Assembly (NCBI RefSeq): GCF_019697375.1
Contig: NZ_JAHCDI010000004.1
Location: forward strand, 4,389,324 to 4,453,323
Origin: Micromonospora tarapacensis
Lineage (GTDB): Bacteria > Actinomycetota > Actinomycetes > Mycobacteriales > Micromonosporaceae
Length of the DNA stretch: 64,000 bases
Direction of reading: 5' to 3'
The notes beneath the pieces are model-generated. The model made no database searches and was not told the DNA's origin. It saw nothing but the letters and a program-made list of their open reading frames with translations. The position numbers and the translations under genes were made by a program. Each line of letters opens with the position of its first letter. Within the stretch, counting starts at the first letter, position 1. Positions 21,501 through 30,576 of the stretch are shown here, piece by piece.

Positions 21501-21802
21501 CCCTCACCAACCCGGTGGCGGGCACCTACACCGTCGTCGTCGAGGCGTACTCGGTCGACGGCGCCGGTGGCAGCACCGCGTACGACTACCGGGACTCGTT
21601 CTCGTCCCCGGCGCTCGGCACCCTCACGGCGGCGGGCGGCACCCTCACCCTGGCGCACGGCGCCACCGGCACCCTCACGGGTACGGTGACCGCCCAGTCC
21701 GCCCCGTTCGCGGGCCGGGCGCTCTACGGTGAGCTGGCCGTGGTGACCACCGAAGGCGCGGTCGTCGGCCGTGGCGCGGTCTCCATCGGCGCGGTGAACT
21801 GA
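18539..21802 (+). CDS. Secreted S8 family serine peptidase (subtilase)
   Basis: A 1087-residue exported subtilisin-like protease. It has a signal peptide (SRRTSAALFASVMAAGAVTV ending ATASAAP), an inhibitor-I9-like propeptide (about residues 55-120) and the catalytic triad D197 (IMDSGVDLDHP), H372 (ESAHGTHVAG) and S569 (FNGTSMASPQAAG). The 175-residue gap between Asp and His is unusually long and holds Asp-rich, possibly Ca-binding text (NRDGDNTDQF, DADQDGDFTD). After the protease come beta-rich domains including a pre-peptidase-like module (DLDLFVYRGG). The GTG start is fixed by GGAGGA 8 nt upstream; the earlier in-frame ATG has neither signal peptide nor ribosome site. A strong hairpin follows. 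Confidence 0.95.
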   Translation: MSKPRNLSRRTSAALFASVMAAGAVTVAGGAATASAAPAGPDAAQATPAEALGQHDAKLLAEAEAKKAPTVTMIVATDKGKAKEVADDLKDLGAAVTERYDTIGYVLATVPTSKALKAARLPGVAAIDLDEKIQLPDPKPEVVQGGKGAKQGSTLSGPGARTKADNPYMPTNETGAVKFVKQHKKWDGRGVTIGIMDSGVDLDHPALQETTTGERKIVDWVTATDPFEDPTWRPMLNQVTGPTFTLAGRTWTAPAGTYRFNLFSESITNNSDPGGDVNRDGDNTDQFGILFDPATNDIRVDADQDGDFTDEAVMRPYKEKFDVGHFGTDNPATPVTERMSFVVEYRKNVNTTPVGGPGLVDYVNIGIIESAHGTHVAGITAANDMLGNSAFDGAAPGAKIVSARACSWGGGCTAAALTTGMADLVINRGVDVVNMSIGGLPALNDGNNARAALYNNLITTYGVQMFISAGNSGPGVNTIGDPSASTNVVSVAASVSKDTWLANYGSVVKKKNALFNFSSRGPREDGGAKPNIAAPGAAISTTPVWQAGSPVPEAGYALPPGYGMFNGTSMASPQAAGAAALLLSAARATDKGITPEMLRRAIYTSGKPIADTPVQGQGYGMFNVPGAWKLLKKGVQTRSYTSDAPVCTVLSGQLATPNRGTGVYNRCGSGDGGHRVNQPKAYQVKLTRTSGPTGNIKHNIGLRGNDRTFSAPKKVTLPLNTPVTITIIAKPKTAGAHGTIVTVDDPTTSTIDFEFSAVVVASNDVSKPNFAYSAEGSVDRNSTTSYFVTVPPGAGALQVNLSGIATGSQTRFIAFNPWGVPVESTSSLACFTNHVSTVVCNAFERDYQNPMPGVWEIEVESRRTSPSLNNPYRLQARVQGVAVEPAVVELPSVTAGTATPVTWTLKNTFGPVSVTGQGGPLSSTHSERPTIVEYDVQEFTVDVPAGVTSFTARIGNTSDAGADLDLFVYRGGSLIAYNADGDSEESVTLTNPVAGTYTVVVEAYSVDGAGGSTAYDYRDSFSSPALGTLTAAGGTLTLAHGATGTLTGTVTAQSAPFAGRALYGELAVVTTEGAVVGRGAVSIGAVN

Positions 21803-22346
21803 CACCACCAACCGCACTGCCAGGGAGCCCGTCTCCGGATTTCGCGGAGACGGGCTCCCGTCTGGCTGCCGCAGATGCCCACCACGAGCAACAGGTACGC
21901 GGCCAGCTCGACGCCGGCAGCCACGGCCGGACCCGGTGCGGGCAGGTCCGGGGAGGACTGGAACGCGAAGCTGACCGTGCCAACGCGAGGGGCGCCAGCA
22001 CCGCCAACCCGGCGGCGGTCGTCTCCATCCCGGACAGCTCGCCGGAGCCGGGTCGCAGCCGCCCCCGCGTGGCGAGGTGGACGTCGACCAGCCGGACGAC
22101 GGCGTACCCGCACACCAGCGCCGCCGCCAACCCGGCCCCGCCGAGGACGCGCCGACCCGGACGGGCTTCGCGCCGCCTCAGGGTCAGCACCAGCACCAGC
22201 ACGAGGGGTGCCCAGGTCAGGCGGAGGCCGGTGACCACCCCCAGCGTCAGGTCCACCGACCCTGGTCGAGGCACCTGCCAGTGCCGACCGGCGGGATCGA
22301 CGGGCATCGTGGCTGACGCGTCGGCGACCAGCACGGCGAGCGCCAC
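21724..22346 (-). CDS. Small membrane protein (frame-disrupted, uncertain)
   Basis: The N-terminal part (GTG 22346) shows three hydrophobic spans (LTLGVVTGLRLTWAPLVLVL, VLGGAGLAAALVCGYAVVRL, TTAAGLAVLAPLAL). Its hydrophobic continuation (VGTVSFAFQSSPDLPAPG, then GVELAAYLLLVVGICG) is in another frame. The frames meet at a GGGG run at 21989-21992; one more G restores a continuous protein, and the 623-nt span is one base short of whole codons. The last 79 bases overlap the end of the subtilase gene and its terminator on the other strand, so the true stop is doubtful. No family recognised. It follows the lipoprotein gene at 22386 in the same direction. Confidence 0.45.
21823..21859 (+). terminator. 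Intrinsic terminator of the subtilase gene
   Basis: A perfect 15-bp stem, 21823-21837 (gggagcccgtctccg) with 21845-21859, and a 7-nt loop, 20 nt after the subtilase stop. Confidence 0.8.
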
Positions 22347-22385
22347 CGGCAGCGCCAGCGGGGCGACGGTGTCCGGGCGCGCCGC

Positions 22386-22830
22386 TCAGCCGCCTTTGGC
22401 CGACGCCACCACGAATGGGATGCCCTGCTGGCAGGTGGTCATGATGGTCGCGTCGGCCCGACCGGTCACCGTCACGGTCGCCCCCGAGGTGAGCACGTCA
22501 CGGGGCCCGCCGAGGAGCAGGTAGCCGTCGAGCAACAGGCAGCCGGGCTCGACTCCGGACTCGATCCGGCCGGTCAGCGTGGTCTCGCCGGTCGTGGGCG
22601 GCTTCGTCGGGCCGCTCGGCCGGGTGGTCGGTGCCGTGGGATCCGCCGGGTCGGAGGGCGGGGTGCGGAGCCGGTCGGGTCGGGGGTCGGCAGCTCGGTC
22701 ACGGGTGACGCTCCCGTCGGGGTCGGGGTCGGGGTCGGGGTGGCGGGGCCGTCCCCGCGTCCTGGCCGCCGCAGGCGGCAAGTGCCGCGCCGATGATCAG
22801 CGCGGTAGCGGCGATCCGAAGGGTCCTCAT
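22386..22830 (-). CDS. Small Pro/Thr-rich lipoprotein (frame-disrupted)
   Basis: The ATG at 22830 opens a clear lipoprotein signal (MRTLRIAATALIIGAALAAC). A low-complexity Pro/Thr linker follows, and then a small beta domain (TGRIESGVEPGCLLLDGYLL ... PFVVASAKGG) with two Cys. The three parts are in three different frames. Changes near 22731-22755 and 22650-22673 would need one added base each, giving TPTPTPT and DPADPTAPTT linkers and 148 residues; the span is exactly two bases short of that. I take this as two base-call losses in GC runs. The family is unknown; a cell-surface role is likely. Confidence 0.55.
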
Positions 22831-22867
22831 ACCCAGCTCTGACGCAGCGGGCCGGTCAACCGTTCCA

Positions 22868-23875
22868 TCAGGCGCCTCCGGCGGGTCGTCCCTGGGCCGC
22901 CGCAGCCGCCTTCATGTCGCGCCGGAGTTCCTGCGGCAGCGAGAAGGTGAGCCGCTCGTTGGCGGTCACCACCTCTTCCACGTCGGTGAAGCCGCGCTCG
23001 GCGAGATGCGCCAGCACCTCCCGGACCAGGTCCTCCGGCACGCTGGCCCCGGACGTCAGGCCCACCGTCCGCGCGTCGGCGAGCCAGGCGTCGTCGATCT
23101 CGTGGGCGAAGTCGACCAGGTGCCCACCGCGGGCACCGGCGTCCAGCGCCACCTCGACCAACCGCACCGAGTTGGAGGAGTTGCGCGACCCGACGACGAG
23201 CACCACGTCGCACTCTGCCGCGATTTCCTTGATCACGTGCTGCCGATTGCTGGTGGCGTAGCAGATGTCGTCGCTGGGCGGCGACTGGAGCATCGGCAGG
23301 CGCTTCTTGAGCCGGGCCACCGTCTCCATCGTCTCGTCCACCGAGAGGGTGGTCTGCGACAGCCAGACGACCTTGTTCGGATCCCGCACGGTGATCCGGT
23401 CGGCGTCCTGGGGGCCGTCCACCAGCTGGATGTGCTCCGGGGCCTCCCCGGAGGTGCCGATGACCTCCTCGTGACCCTCGTGGCCGATGAGCAGGATGTC
23501 GTAGTCCTCCGCGGCGAACCGCTTCGCCTCGTGGTGCACCTTGGTCACCAGCGGGCAGGTCGCGTCGATCGCCTTGAGCGAGCGCTCCTTCGCCTGCTCG
23601 TAGACCTCGGGCGCGACACCGTGCGCGGAGAAGATCACCGTGGCGCCCTCGGGCACCTCCTCGTTCTCCTCCACGAAGATCGCGCCTTGGGCCTCCAGCG
23701 TCCGCACGACGTGCTTGTTGTGCACGATCTGCTTGCGGACGTAGATGGGGGCGCCGTAGAGCTTGAGCGCCTCCTCGACGGTCTGTACCGCCCGGTCGAC
23801 GCCCGCGCAGTAACCGCGGGGCTTGGCCAGGAGCACGCGCTTGCCGGTCCGGGAAGTCGTCTCAGCCTCAGTCAC
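22868..23875 (-). CDS. ispH: 4-hydroxy-3-methylbut-2-enyl diphosphate reductase
   Basis: Last enzyme of the MEP isoprenoid pathway, making IPP and DMAPP with a [4Fe-4S] cluster. The 335-residue protein keeps the three cluster Cys in [11 protein letters not shown] (C23), [11 protein letters not shown] and ICYATSNRQ, plus [11 protein letters not shown] and [13 protein letters not shown]. The GTG start at 23875 places the first Cys at the family position and has a leaderless TACGAT 6 nt upstream; the longer frame upstream is intergenic repeat. It is divergent from xseA, as ispH and xseA/xseB are neighbours in mycobacteria. Confidence 0.96.
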   Translation of the reverse strand: MTEAETTSRTGKRVLLAKPRGYCAGVDRAVQTVEEALKLYGAPIYVRKQIVHNKHVVRTLEAQGAIFVEENEEVPEGATVIFSAHGVAPEVYEQAKERSLKAIDATCPLVTKVHHEAKRFAAEDYDILLIGHEGHEEVIGTSGEAPEHIQLVDGPQDADRITVRDPNKVVWLSQTTLSVDETMETVARLKKRLPMLQSPPSDDICYATSNRQHVIKEIAAECDVVLVVGSRNSSNSVRLVEVALDAGARGGHLVDFAHEIDDAWLADARTVGLTSGASVPEDLVREVLAHLAERGFTDVEEVVTANERLTFSLPQELRRDMKAAAAAQGRPAGGA

Positions 23876-23881
23876 CCGTTC

Positions 23882-23887
23882 ATCGTA
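23882..23887 (-). promoter_or_regulatory. -10 hexamer of ispH (leaderless type)
   Basis: TACGAT on the minus strand, 6 nt before the GTG at 23875. No Shine-Dalgarno is present. Confidence 0.55.
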
Positions 23888-23937
23888 CGTGCCGGTGCGG
23901 CGGCTGGCAGCGGCCCGCGACCCCACCCTGCCCACTG

Positions 23938-23999
23938 CCGTGATCAAGACGTTCTGGTCGACGAACCCGCCCACCGGGACCACAGCTTCTTGATCACGG
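23938..23999. repeat. GATCA-family inverted repeat between divergent ispH and xseA
   Basis: Arms 23938-23948 (ccgtgatcaag) and 23989-23999 (cttgatcacgg) pair exactly. Allowing four mismatches the pairing extends to 22 bp on each side. Because both flanking genes start here, this copy cannot simply be a terminator; its right arm ends 10 bp before the xseA -10 box. Confidence 0.65.
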
Positions 24000-24009
24000 A
24001 TGGGATCCG

Positions 24010-24015
24010 TAGGGT
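24010..24015 (+). promoter_or_regulatory. -10 hexamer of xseA (leaderless type)
   Basis: TAGGGT ends 6 nt before the ATG at 24022; no -35 consensus at 17-18 bp and no Shine-Dalgarno. Confidence 0.55.
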
Positions 24016-24021
24016 GGACGG

Positions 24022-25242
24022 ATGGATTCGGGTGGGGGCGGGAAGAGCAGCTCCGAGGAGCCGTGGCCGGTACGGGTGGTCAGCCAGAAGATCGGCGCCT
24101 GGGTCGCGCGGCTGGGGTGGGTGTGGGTCGACGGGCAGATCGCGCAGATCAGCCGGCGGCCCGGCGCCAGCACCGTCTTCCTGACCCTGCGTGACCCGTC
24201 GGCCGACCTGAGCCTCACCGTCACCACCAACCGGGACGTGCTCGACTCCGGAGCGCCCGAGCTGCGCGACGGCGCCCGCGTCGTGCTGCACGCCAAGCCA
24301 GAGTTCTACGCGGCGCGGGGCACTCTCAGCCTGCGCGCGGACGAGATTCGTCAGGTCGGTCTCGGCGAGTTGCTGGCCCGGCTGGAGAAGCTCAAGAAGT
24401 TGCTCGCCGCCGAGGGGCTCTTCGACCGGGCGCGCAAGCGCCGGCCGCCCTTCCTGCCGCAGCGGATCGGGCTGATCACCGGCCGGGCGAGCGCCGCCGA
24501 GCGCGATGTGCTGACCAACGCCCGCCGACGTTGGCCGGCGGTCGAGTTCCGGACGGTGAACGTGGCCGTTCAGGGGCCCGGCGCCGTCCCGCAGATCATG
24601 GACGCGCTCAAGGTCCTGGACGCCGACCCGAGCATCGACGTGATCATCCTGGCCCGTGGCGGGGGCGGCATCGAGGACCTGCTGCCCTTCTCCGACGAGG
24701 CGCTGTGCCGGGCCGTCTTCGCCTGCCGTACGCCGGTGGTCAGCGCGATCGGACACGAGACGGACGCCCCGCTGGTCGACTACGTGGCGGACGTCCGCGC
24801 GTCGACGCCCACCGACGCGGCCAAGCGGGTGGTCCCCGACCTGGCCGAGGAGGTACGCCTGATCAACCAGGCCCGGCACCGGTTGCGGCGGGCGGTGCAC
24901 AACCTGGTCGACCGCGAGTCGCACCGCATCGACGCACTGCGCTCGCGTCCGGTGCTGGCCCGGCCGCAGGTGATGGTGGACCAACGGGCCACCGACCTGG
25001 CCGCCCTGCGCGAACGCGCCGGGCGCTGCCTGGACCACCGCCTCGCCGCCGCCGACGACGACCTGCGGCACACCCTGGCCCGACTACGCGCCCTCTCCCC
25101 GGCGGCAACCCTCGACCGCGGATACGCCATCGTGCAACGCACCGGCGGCCACGTCGTACGCGCGGCCACCGACGTGGCTCCCGGCGACCCGCTGCGGGTA
25201 CGCCTGGCCGACGGCGAACTCCGCGCCACCGTCGACGCCTGA
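24022..25242 (+). CDS. xseA: Exodeoxyribonuclease VII large subunit
   Basis: Catalytic subunit of exonuclease VII, which degrades single-stranded DNA to oligonucleotides. The 406-residue protein has the N-terminal OB fold ([36 protein letters not shown]) and the catalytic domain with [38 protein letters not shown] and [21 protein letters not shown] long coiled-coil segment follows, ending in [15 protein letters not shown]. It is followed by xseB in the same direction. The start is supported by the promoter 6 nt upstream. Confidence 0.97.
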   Translation: MDSGGGGKSSSEEPWPVRVVSQKIGAWVARLGWVWVDGQIAQISRRPGASTVFLTLRDPSADLSLTVTTNRDVLDSGAPELRDGARVVLHAKPEFYAARGTLSLRADEIRQVGLGELLARLEKLKKLLAAEGLFDRARKRRPPFLPQRIGLITGRASAAERDVLTNARRRWPAVEFRTVNVAVQGPGAVPQIMDALKVLDADPSIDVIILARGGGGIEDLLPFSDEALCRAVFACRTPVVSAIGHETDAPLVDYVADVRASTPTDAAKRVVPDLAEEVRLINQARHRLRRAVHNLVDRESHRIDALRSRPVLARPQVMVDQRATDLAALRERAGRCLDHRLAAADDDLRHTLARLRALSPAATLDRGYAIVQRTGGHVVRAATDVAPGDPLRVRLADGELRATVDA

Positions 25243-25380
25243 CCACCACCGCCGACGCCTGAGACGCCAGCGCAGATGCCTGGCCACCACCGCTCAACCC
25301 GGCCGGTGCGGCAGTGCGCGGGCGACGGTGCGGCGGTGCGGGCGAAGGAGGTGTCGGCCGGTTGTGCTGAGATGGGTGCG

Positions 25381-25602
25381 ATGACTGACGAGAAGACGAG
25401 CGGGTCCGACGAGCGACTCAGCTACGAACAGGCCCGCGCTGAGCTCGCGTCGGTGGTGGAGCGGCTGGAGGCCGGCGGCACGTCGCTGGAGGAATCACTG
25501 GCGCTCTGGGAGCGCGGCGAGGCGTTGGCGGTGATCTGCCAGGGTTGGCTCGACGGCGCCCGCGCCCGCATCGACGCCGCCCGCCGGGACCCGACCAGTT
25601 GA
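25381..25602 (+). CDS. xseB: Exodeoxyribonuclease VII small subunit
   Basis: A 73-residue helical protein with the XseB core [20 protein letters not shown] and [14 protein letters not shown]; several copies bind the XseA coiled coil. It lies 138 nt after xseA. An in-frame ATG three codons earlier (25372) is an alternative start; neither has a clear Shine-Dalgarno. Typical length for the family. Confidence 0.95.
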   Translation: MTDEKTSGSDERLSYEQARAELASVVERLEAGGTSLEESLALWERGEALAVICQGWLDGARARIDAARRDPTS

Positions 25603-25705
25603 ATCCGGCGGCGCTGACCCCGGGCAGCTGACCCCGGCCGGCATCGTGGCGGGAGACCGACCGCCCCCGCCACGATGCGCCGTCTGCGAATCCGATCCGC
25701 CGTGC

Positions 25706-26536
25706 TCAGTCGAACAGGTCGTACAGCTCAGGCGGAGCCTCGACGACCTGGTCGGCGGAGGGCTTGCGTGCCTCGGTCGCGTTGCCGTAATCCGAGTACG
25801 TCACCCTGATCTCCTCCCCCGCGGCCTGGCCGGGCAGCTGGATGACCAGCTCGGTGAGCCGCCCCTGCGGGTCCGTCGTCGCGGTGAACGGCACCGAGTC
25901 CGCCTCCGCGCCGAGCGCGGCGATCAGGGTCGGGTCGAGCGATCCCGCGTCGGCGGCCTTCGACAGGTCGATGGTGCCGGCGTAGCTGCCGGCACCGGTG
26001 GGCCGCACCTCGGTGACCGCCTGGGTCAGCGCCTCGCTGCCGGCGGGGTCGACCTGGTCGAAGTCGAAACCGAGGGCACGGTCGCCCCGGATCCGGTTCT
26101 GGTCGAGGTGCTGGTACTTGCCGAGGTTGAGCCGGTCCAGCCCCGGCACGGCGGTCGCCGCCTGACCGTTGAGGTCCACCTTCACCCAACTGTCCGGCTT
26201 GGCATGGATGAGGTCGAGGCTGATCGCCAGGTCGTCGGCCGGCTCGCCGAGGCGCACCCGCATCTCGGCGCTCTGGCTCGGCTGATGCACCTGACCCTCG
26301 ATGACGGAGCCGGCACCGGACATGCTGAACCGGAAGTTGCCGTTGCTGATCTCCCGGGTGGAGTCCAGTAACGCCTGCTTCGCGTCGGTGTCGACCTCCG
26401 GTACCCCGCCGGTGGCGCCGGCGGTGACGGAAGGTGTGGCGGCGGGCCGGGCGTCGTCGGTCTTGGTGCAGGCGGCGACACCCGGGGTGAGCAGGGCGAC
26501 GGCCACCAGGCCGGCGCTCAGTCGTCGAACGGTCAT
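25706..26536 (-). CDS. LppX/LprAFG-like lipoprotein (paralogue 1)
   Basis: A 276-residue lipoprotein: basic start, hydrophobic LSAGLVAVALLTPGV and lipobox AAC. The mature part has the layout of the LppX_LprAFG fold, an open beta half-barrel that in mycobacteria carries lipids or glycolipids across the periplasm: AKQALLDSTREISNGNFRF near the start, DSWVKVDLNG in the middle and GRLTELVIQLPG toward the end. Its neighbour at 26721 is a clear paralogue sharing the segment order. Assignment to the superfamily is by pattern only; the cargo is unknown. Confidence 0.75.
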   Translation of the reverse strand: MTVRRLSAGLVAVALLTPGVAACTKTDDARPAATPSVTAGATGGVPEVDTDAKQALLDSTREISNGNFRFSMSGAGSVIEGQVHQPSQSAEMRVRLGEPADDLAISLDLIHAKPDSWVKVDLNGQAATAVPGLDRLNLGKYQHLDQNRIRGDRALGFDFDQVDPAGSEALTQAVTEVRPTGAGSYAGTIDLSKAADAGSLDPTLIAALGAEADSVPFTATTDPQGRLTELVIQLPGQAAGEEIRVTYSDYGNATEARKPSADQVVEAPPELYDLFD

Positions 26537-26720
26537 CGGAGTCTCCCAGCAGGGTCACCCGACGCAATCTCGCGCCGGCGGCTTCCCTTCCTGTTCCCTG
26601 CCGCCGGCCCGCGCAATCACCCGGCCCCCGGCCGTAACCCTGCACGGGTGACGCACCGGGCCGGAGAACGCGAAACGGGGACGGGCCAGGGGCCCACCCC
26701 CGTTTCACCGCCGACGCGGC

Positions 26721-27521
26721 CTACTTGAACATCTCGTAGGTCTGCTCGCTCGCCTCGGTGACCTGGTCCGCCGGGGGCGCCTGCACGGCGGTGGCGGCAC
26801 CGTACTCGGCGTAGGTGACCTTGATGTCCTGCGCCGTCGTGTCACCCGCCGCGGGCATGGACATGACCAGCTCGGTCAGCCGGCCCTCGGTGTCCAGCTT
26901 CGCGGTGAACGGGACCGCCTTGGCCTTGTCACCCAACTCCTTGAGCAGTTCCTCGTCGGCGGCGACCGAATCCTGCACCGCGGAGAGGTCGAAGGTGCCG
27001 CTGTAGGCGCCCTCGCCGGTCTTCTGCACGTCGGTGAGGCCTTCGAACATCGCCGCGGCGTCGGCCGGGTCGGCGCCCTTGAGCAGGTCCAGATTCTTCG
27101 CGTCGCCGGCCTTGGCAGCGTCGAGGTGCTGGTACTTGTCCTTGAACGCCTCCATCCCGGGAACCCCGTTGAACAGGTCGCCCAGGTCGACCTTCACCCA
27201 GGTGTCGGGCTGGATCTGGATGAGGTCGAAGTCCATCGTGAATTCTTCGTCGCCCATGGTCATGGTCATCTGAGCGCTGTTGCTGGGCTTGTGGAACGTG
27301 CCCTTGCCACTCATCGAGTCGGCGGTGATGGTGAAGGTGAAGTTGCCGTCGGCCAACCCCTTGGTGGAGGCGACCAGCGCCGCCTTCGGGTCGGCCGGGA
27401 TGCCCGCCTCGGAGGAGGAGCCCACCGAGGGCGAGTCGGTGCCGCCGGAGTTGCACGCGGCCAGACCGGGAACGAGCAGCGTGGCGGCGATGACGCCGAC
27501 GCTCCACCGTCGAATGTTCAC
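26721..27521 (-). CDS. LppX/LprAFG-like lipoprotein (paralogue 2)
   Basis: A 266-residue lipoprotein with signal NIRRWSVGVIAATLLVPGLA and lipobox AAC. It matches the neighbour at 25706 along its length: KAALVASTKGLADGNFTFTI, PDTWVKVDLGDLFNGVPGME, KYQHLD, GEGAYSGTFDLS and GRLTELVMSMP align with the equivalent segments there, so the pair comes from a tandem duplication. I chose the GTG at 27521 because it begins the signal peptide; GAGAG lies about 10 nt upstream. The frame continues upstream without coding character. Confidence 0.77.
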   Translation of the reverse strand: MNIRRWSVGVIAATLLVPGLAACNSGGTDSPSVGSSSEAGIPADPKAALVASTKGLADGNFTFTITADSMSGKGTFHKPSNSAQMTMTMGDEEFTMDFDLIQIQPDTWVKVDLGDLFNGVPGMEAFKDKYQHLDAAKAGDAKNLDLLKGADPADAAAMFEGLTDVQKTGEGAYSGTFDLSAVQDSVAADEELLKELGDKAKAVPFTAKLDTEGRLTELVMSMPAAGDTTAQDIKVTYAEYGAATAVQAPPADQVTEASEQTYEMFK

Positions 27522-27624
27522 AGATCGTCTCTCTTCGAACCGGGAAAACCCGCCGGAACCGGCCGGCCAGGCAGCGAACCGGGGGAGCGTAACGGATCGG
27601 GCCGACATCCGGAGGGCCGTCTGG

Positions 27625-28293
27625 TCAGTCGACGGCGGTGGCGAGCGCCCGAAGTTCGTTGTCCCGGGCGTCGCCGACCACGATCACCGTACGGCCCGGC
27701 TCGAGCAGGACCAACGCCTGCTCGTTGCCCCGGGCGCTGTACCGCTGCCAGGTGCTGGAGCCGAGATCGGTCTGCCCCTGCGGCCGTCCCTCGTCGGTCA
27801 GCTCCGCCGGCAGCAGCCGCTCCGGCGGCACGTTGCTCTGCACCAGTTGCAGGCCACGCCCCTCCGGCGTGACATAGCCCACGCGCAGGATCGCGCCGTC
27901 CTGGGCGGTGCGGTAGGCCGCCCGGACGGTCCGCCATCCCTCGCCCAGCCCGGTCGGTTCGCTCACCGGAAACGCGCCGGCCGACCTGGCCTGGTCGAGG
28001 GCCGGTGCCGGGTCGACCGTGTTCGGCTCGTCCCCGCCGAGGAACCCGCGGTAGAAGGCGAGCAGCAGGGCGATCGGGATCAGCAGCACCAGCAGCGAGA
28101 TCGCCATGTCCCTCGGCGAGCGGTCCGACCTGCGGGCGCCGGGTGCGACGGGTGGCGGCGGATCTCCGGCGGTTCGCGCCGGCTCCGGGTGTGCCTGGGG
28201 TGCGGCCGGCCGATCCGCCCGGTCGGCGGTCGGCTGGTCGCCGGACGAGGGCTGGTCGGCAGGTGCGCCATCGGCGGGCTGTGCGGGTTCCAC
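27625..28293 (-). CDS. DUF4245 membrane protein
   Basis: A 222-residue protein: a Pro/Ala/Asp-rich cytoplasmic N-terminus (about 60 residues), one membrane span ([20 protein letters not shown]) and an extracytoplasmic DUF4245 domain ([47 protein letters not shown]). Function unknown. DUF4245 genes sit beside glpX in many actinobacteria, including mycobacteria (Rv1100/Rv1099c), and the pair is divergent here too. A CAGAAT hexamer 6 nt before the start may be a leaderless -10. Confidence 0.88.
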   Translation of the reverse strand: MEPAQPADGAPADQPSSGDQPTADRADRPAAPQAHPEPARTAGDPPPPVAPGARRSDRSPRDMAISLLVLLIPIALLLAFYRGFLGGDEPNTVDPAPALDQARSAGAFPVSEPTGLGEGWRTVRAAYRTAQDGAILRVGYVTPEGRGLQLVQSNVPPERLLPAELTDEGRPQGQTDLGSSTWQRYSARGNEQALVLLEPGRTVIVVGDARDNELRALATAVD

Positions 28294-28436
28294 CCCGCCA
28301 TTCTGGCAGCCGCCCGACGGGCGGTATCCGGCCCATCACCGCCCCGCTCCGGTCGCGCGTCCGTCATCGTGTGAGGATCAGGATCAAAGCCGGCTGCGCC
28401 GGCCCGCCCCGCACCGCCGCGAGGAGGAGCCGCTTC

Positions 28437-29468
28437 ATGACGACCACCAGGACGCGAACCCCACAGAATCTCGACCGCAACCTCGCCCTCGACCTTGTTC
28501 GGGTCACCGAGGCGGCGGCGATGGCCGCCGGCCGGTGGGTCGGCCGGGGTGACAAGGAGGGCGGCGACGGGGCCGCCGTCGACGCGATGCGGAAGCTGAT
28601 CAACTCGATCCCGATGAAGGGTGTCGTGGTGATCGGCGAGGGCGAGAAGGACAACGCCCCGATGCTCTTCAACGGAGAGCAGGTCGGTGACGGCAGCGGA
28701 CCGGAGGTGGACGTCGCGGTCGACCCGATCGACGGCACCACCCTGATGAGCAAGGGGATGCCGAACGCCCTTGCGGTGCTGGCGGTGGCCGAGCGGGGGG
28801 CGATGTTCGACCCGAGCGCCGTGTTCTACATGGAGAAGCTCGCCGTCGGCCCGGCCTACGCGGACGTGGTGGACATCAACGCCGGTGTCGGCGACAACGT
28901 GCGCCGGATCGCCAAGGCCAAGGGCACCGGCGTCGACGAGGTCACCGTCTGCGTACTCGACCGTTCCCGGCACGACGACCTGGTCGACCAGATCCGCCGG
29001 TCCGGGGCGGGCATCCGGTTCATCTCCGACGGTGACATCGCCGGTGCCATCGCCGCGGCCCGCGGCGAGTCGGACGTCGACGTGCTGATGGGCATCGGCG
29101 GCACCCCGGAGGGGATCACCGCCGCCTGTGCTCTCAAGTGCATGGGCGGGATGATGCAGGCGAAGCTCTGGCCGCGCGACGAGGCCGAGCGGGAACGGGC
29201 GATCGCGGCGGGACACGACCTGGACCGGGTTCTCACCACCGACGACCTGGTCACCGGCGACAACTGTTTCTTCGTGGCGACCGGCATCACCTCCGGCGAC
29301 CTGCTGCGCGGCGTGCGATACCGGGCCGGCGGGGCGTACACCCAGTCGATCGTGATGCGCTCCAAGAGCGGCACCATCCGGGTGATCGACTCGTACCACC
29401 GGTTGGAGAAGCTGGCACTCTACTCGGCGGTGGACTTCGACGGCCGGCCGCTGGACGAACAGGCTTGA
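28437..29468 (+). CDS. glpX: Fructose-1,6-bisphosphatase class II
   Basis: Hydrolyses fructose-1,6-bisphosphate in gluconeogenesis; GlpX is the main FBPase of most actinobacteria. The 343-residue protein shows the metal and substrate motifs [55 protein letters not shown] and [20 protein letters not shown]. The start ATG has a strong GAGGAGGAG 7-8 nt upstream; the long frame upstream is antisense to the DUF4245 gene. It acts with pckG and eno of this window in gluconeogenesis. Confidence 0.97.
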   Translation: MTTTRTRTPQNLDRNLALDLVRVTEAAAMAAGRWVGRGDKEGGDGAAVDAMRKLINSIPMKGVVVIGEGEKDNAPMLFNGEQVGDGSGPEVDVAVDPIDGTTLMSKGMPNALAVLAVAERGAMFDPSAVFYMEKLAVGPAYADVVDINAGVGDNVRRIAKAKGTGVDEVTVCVLDRSRHDDLVDQIRRSGAGIRFISDGDIAGAIAAARGESDVDVLMGIGGTPEGITAACALKCMGGMMQAKLWPRDEAERERAIAAGHDLDRVLTTDDLVTGDNCFFVATGITSGDLLRGVRYRAGGAYTQSIVMRSKSGTIRVIDSYHRLEKLALYSAVDFDGRPLDEQA

Positions 29469-29544
29469 GCGAGGGCAGCGAGCGAACCACCGGGTACAGC
29501 CGCGTGGGGCCACCCGCCGTCGGCGAGCGGCGCGAGGCGATGGC

Positions 29545-30576
29545 GTGAGTACGGCCGCAACGGCGACCCGGACGACGGTGCCGGCGGGCCGCCGGGCCGG
29601 CGCGGTAGCGCTGGCGACCGTCGCGGGGGTCGCCGTGGCCACCCAGTCCCGGATCAACGGCGAACTGGGCAGTCGTCTCGGCGACGGCCTGGCCGCCGCG
29701 GTCGTCTCGTTCGGTGCGGGGCTGGTGCTGCTGTTGTTGCTGGTCCCCGCCACCCCTGGCGGGCGGCGGGGCCTGGCCACCCTGCGCGGTGCTCTCGCCC
29801 GAGGCGCCCTGCGGCCCTGGCAGTGCCTCGGCGGGGTGTGCGGGGCGTTCCTCGTCTTCACCCAGGGCGCCACCGTCGGCACCCTGGGTGTGGCGGTGTT
29901 CACCGTGGCGATCGTGGCCGGTCAGTCCGCCAGCAGTCTGGCCGTCGACCGGGCGGGGATCGGCCCGAGCGGCCGGCAGCCGGTGACCGTCGCCCGGCTG
30001 GCCGGAGCGGTGCTGACCGTGGCGGCGGTGCTGCTGGCGGTCGGCGACCGGCTCGGCGAGCCGGCGACCCTGGTCCTGGCCCTGTTGCCGCTGCTGGCCG
30101 GGGTCGGCGTGGCCTGGCAGCAGGCGGTGAACGGCTGGGTCCGGGTGATCACGGGCAGCACGCTGACCGCCACACTGGTCAACTTCGCCGTCGGTACGAC
30201 GGTCCTGCTGGCCGCGTTCGCCGTCAGTGTCGCCCTGCGGGGCCGGCCACCGGGCGGCTGGCCCACCGAACCCTGGCTCTACCTGGGCGGCCCGATCGGT
30301 GTGATATTCATCGCGGTGGCGGCGGCGGTGGTCCGCCTCACCGGTGTGCTGCTGCTCGGCCTGGCCACGGTCGCCGGCCAGGTCGTCGGCGCGGTGCTGC
30401 TGGACCTGCTGCTGCCCTCGGCGGCCTCGCACCCTGATGCGACGACGCTACTCGGCGCCGTCCTCACCCTCGTGGCCGTGGCGGTCGCCGCGCTCGGCGG
30501 GCGACTCAGGACATGGTCATCGGGGACTCGGAGCGGTACGGCCCGTCGAGGTCGGACCGGCGCCGCCGGAAGATGA
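29545..30576 (+). CDS. DMT-superfamily (YdcZ/DUF606-type) transporter
   Basis: A 343-residue inner-membrane protein with about ten hydrophobic spans in two similar halves. Each half has the YdcZ-type motif: ATQSRINGELGSRLGDGLAA in the first and AWQQAVNGWVRVITGSTLTA in the second. Substrate unknown. The GTG start follows glpX by 76 nt and may be co-transcribed. The last 71 bases, encoding a basic tail, overlap the end of the convergent rhomboid gene, with no earlier stop in any frame. Confidence 0.85.
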   Translation: MSTAATATRTTVPAGRRAGAVALATVAGVAVATQSRINGELGSRLGDGLAAAVVSFGAGLVLLLLLVPATPGGRRGLATLRGALARGALRPWQCLGGVCGAFLVFTQGATVGTLGVAVFTVAIVAGQSASSLAVDRAGIGPSGRQPVTVARLAGAVLTVAAVLLAVGDRLGEPATLVLALLPLLAGVGVAWQQAVNGWVRVITGSTLTATLVNFAVGTTVLLAAFAVSVALRGRPPGGWPTEPWLYLGGPIGVIFIAVAAAVVRLTGVLLLGLATVAGQVVGAVLLDLLLPSAASHPDATTLLGAVLTLVAVAVAALGGRLRTWSSGTRSGTARRGRTGAAGR

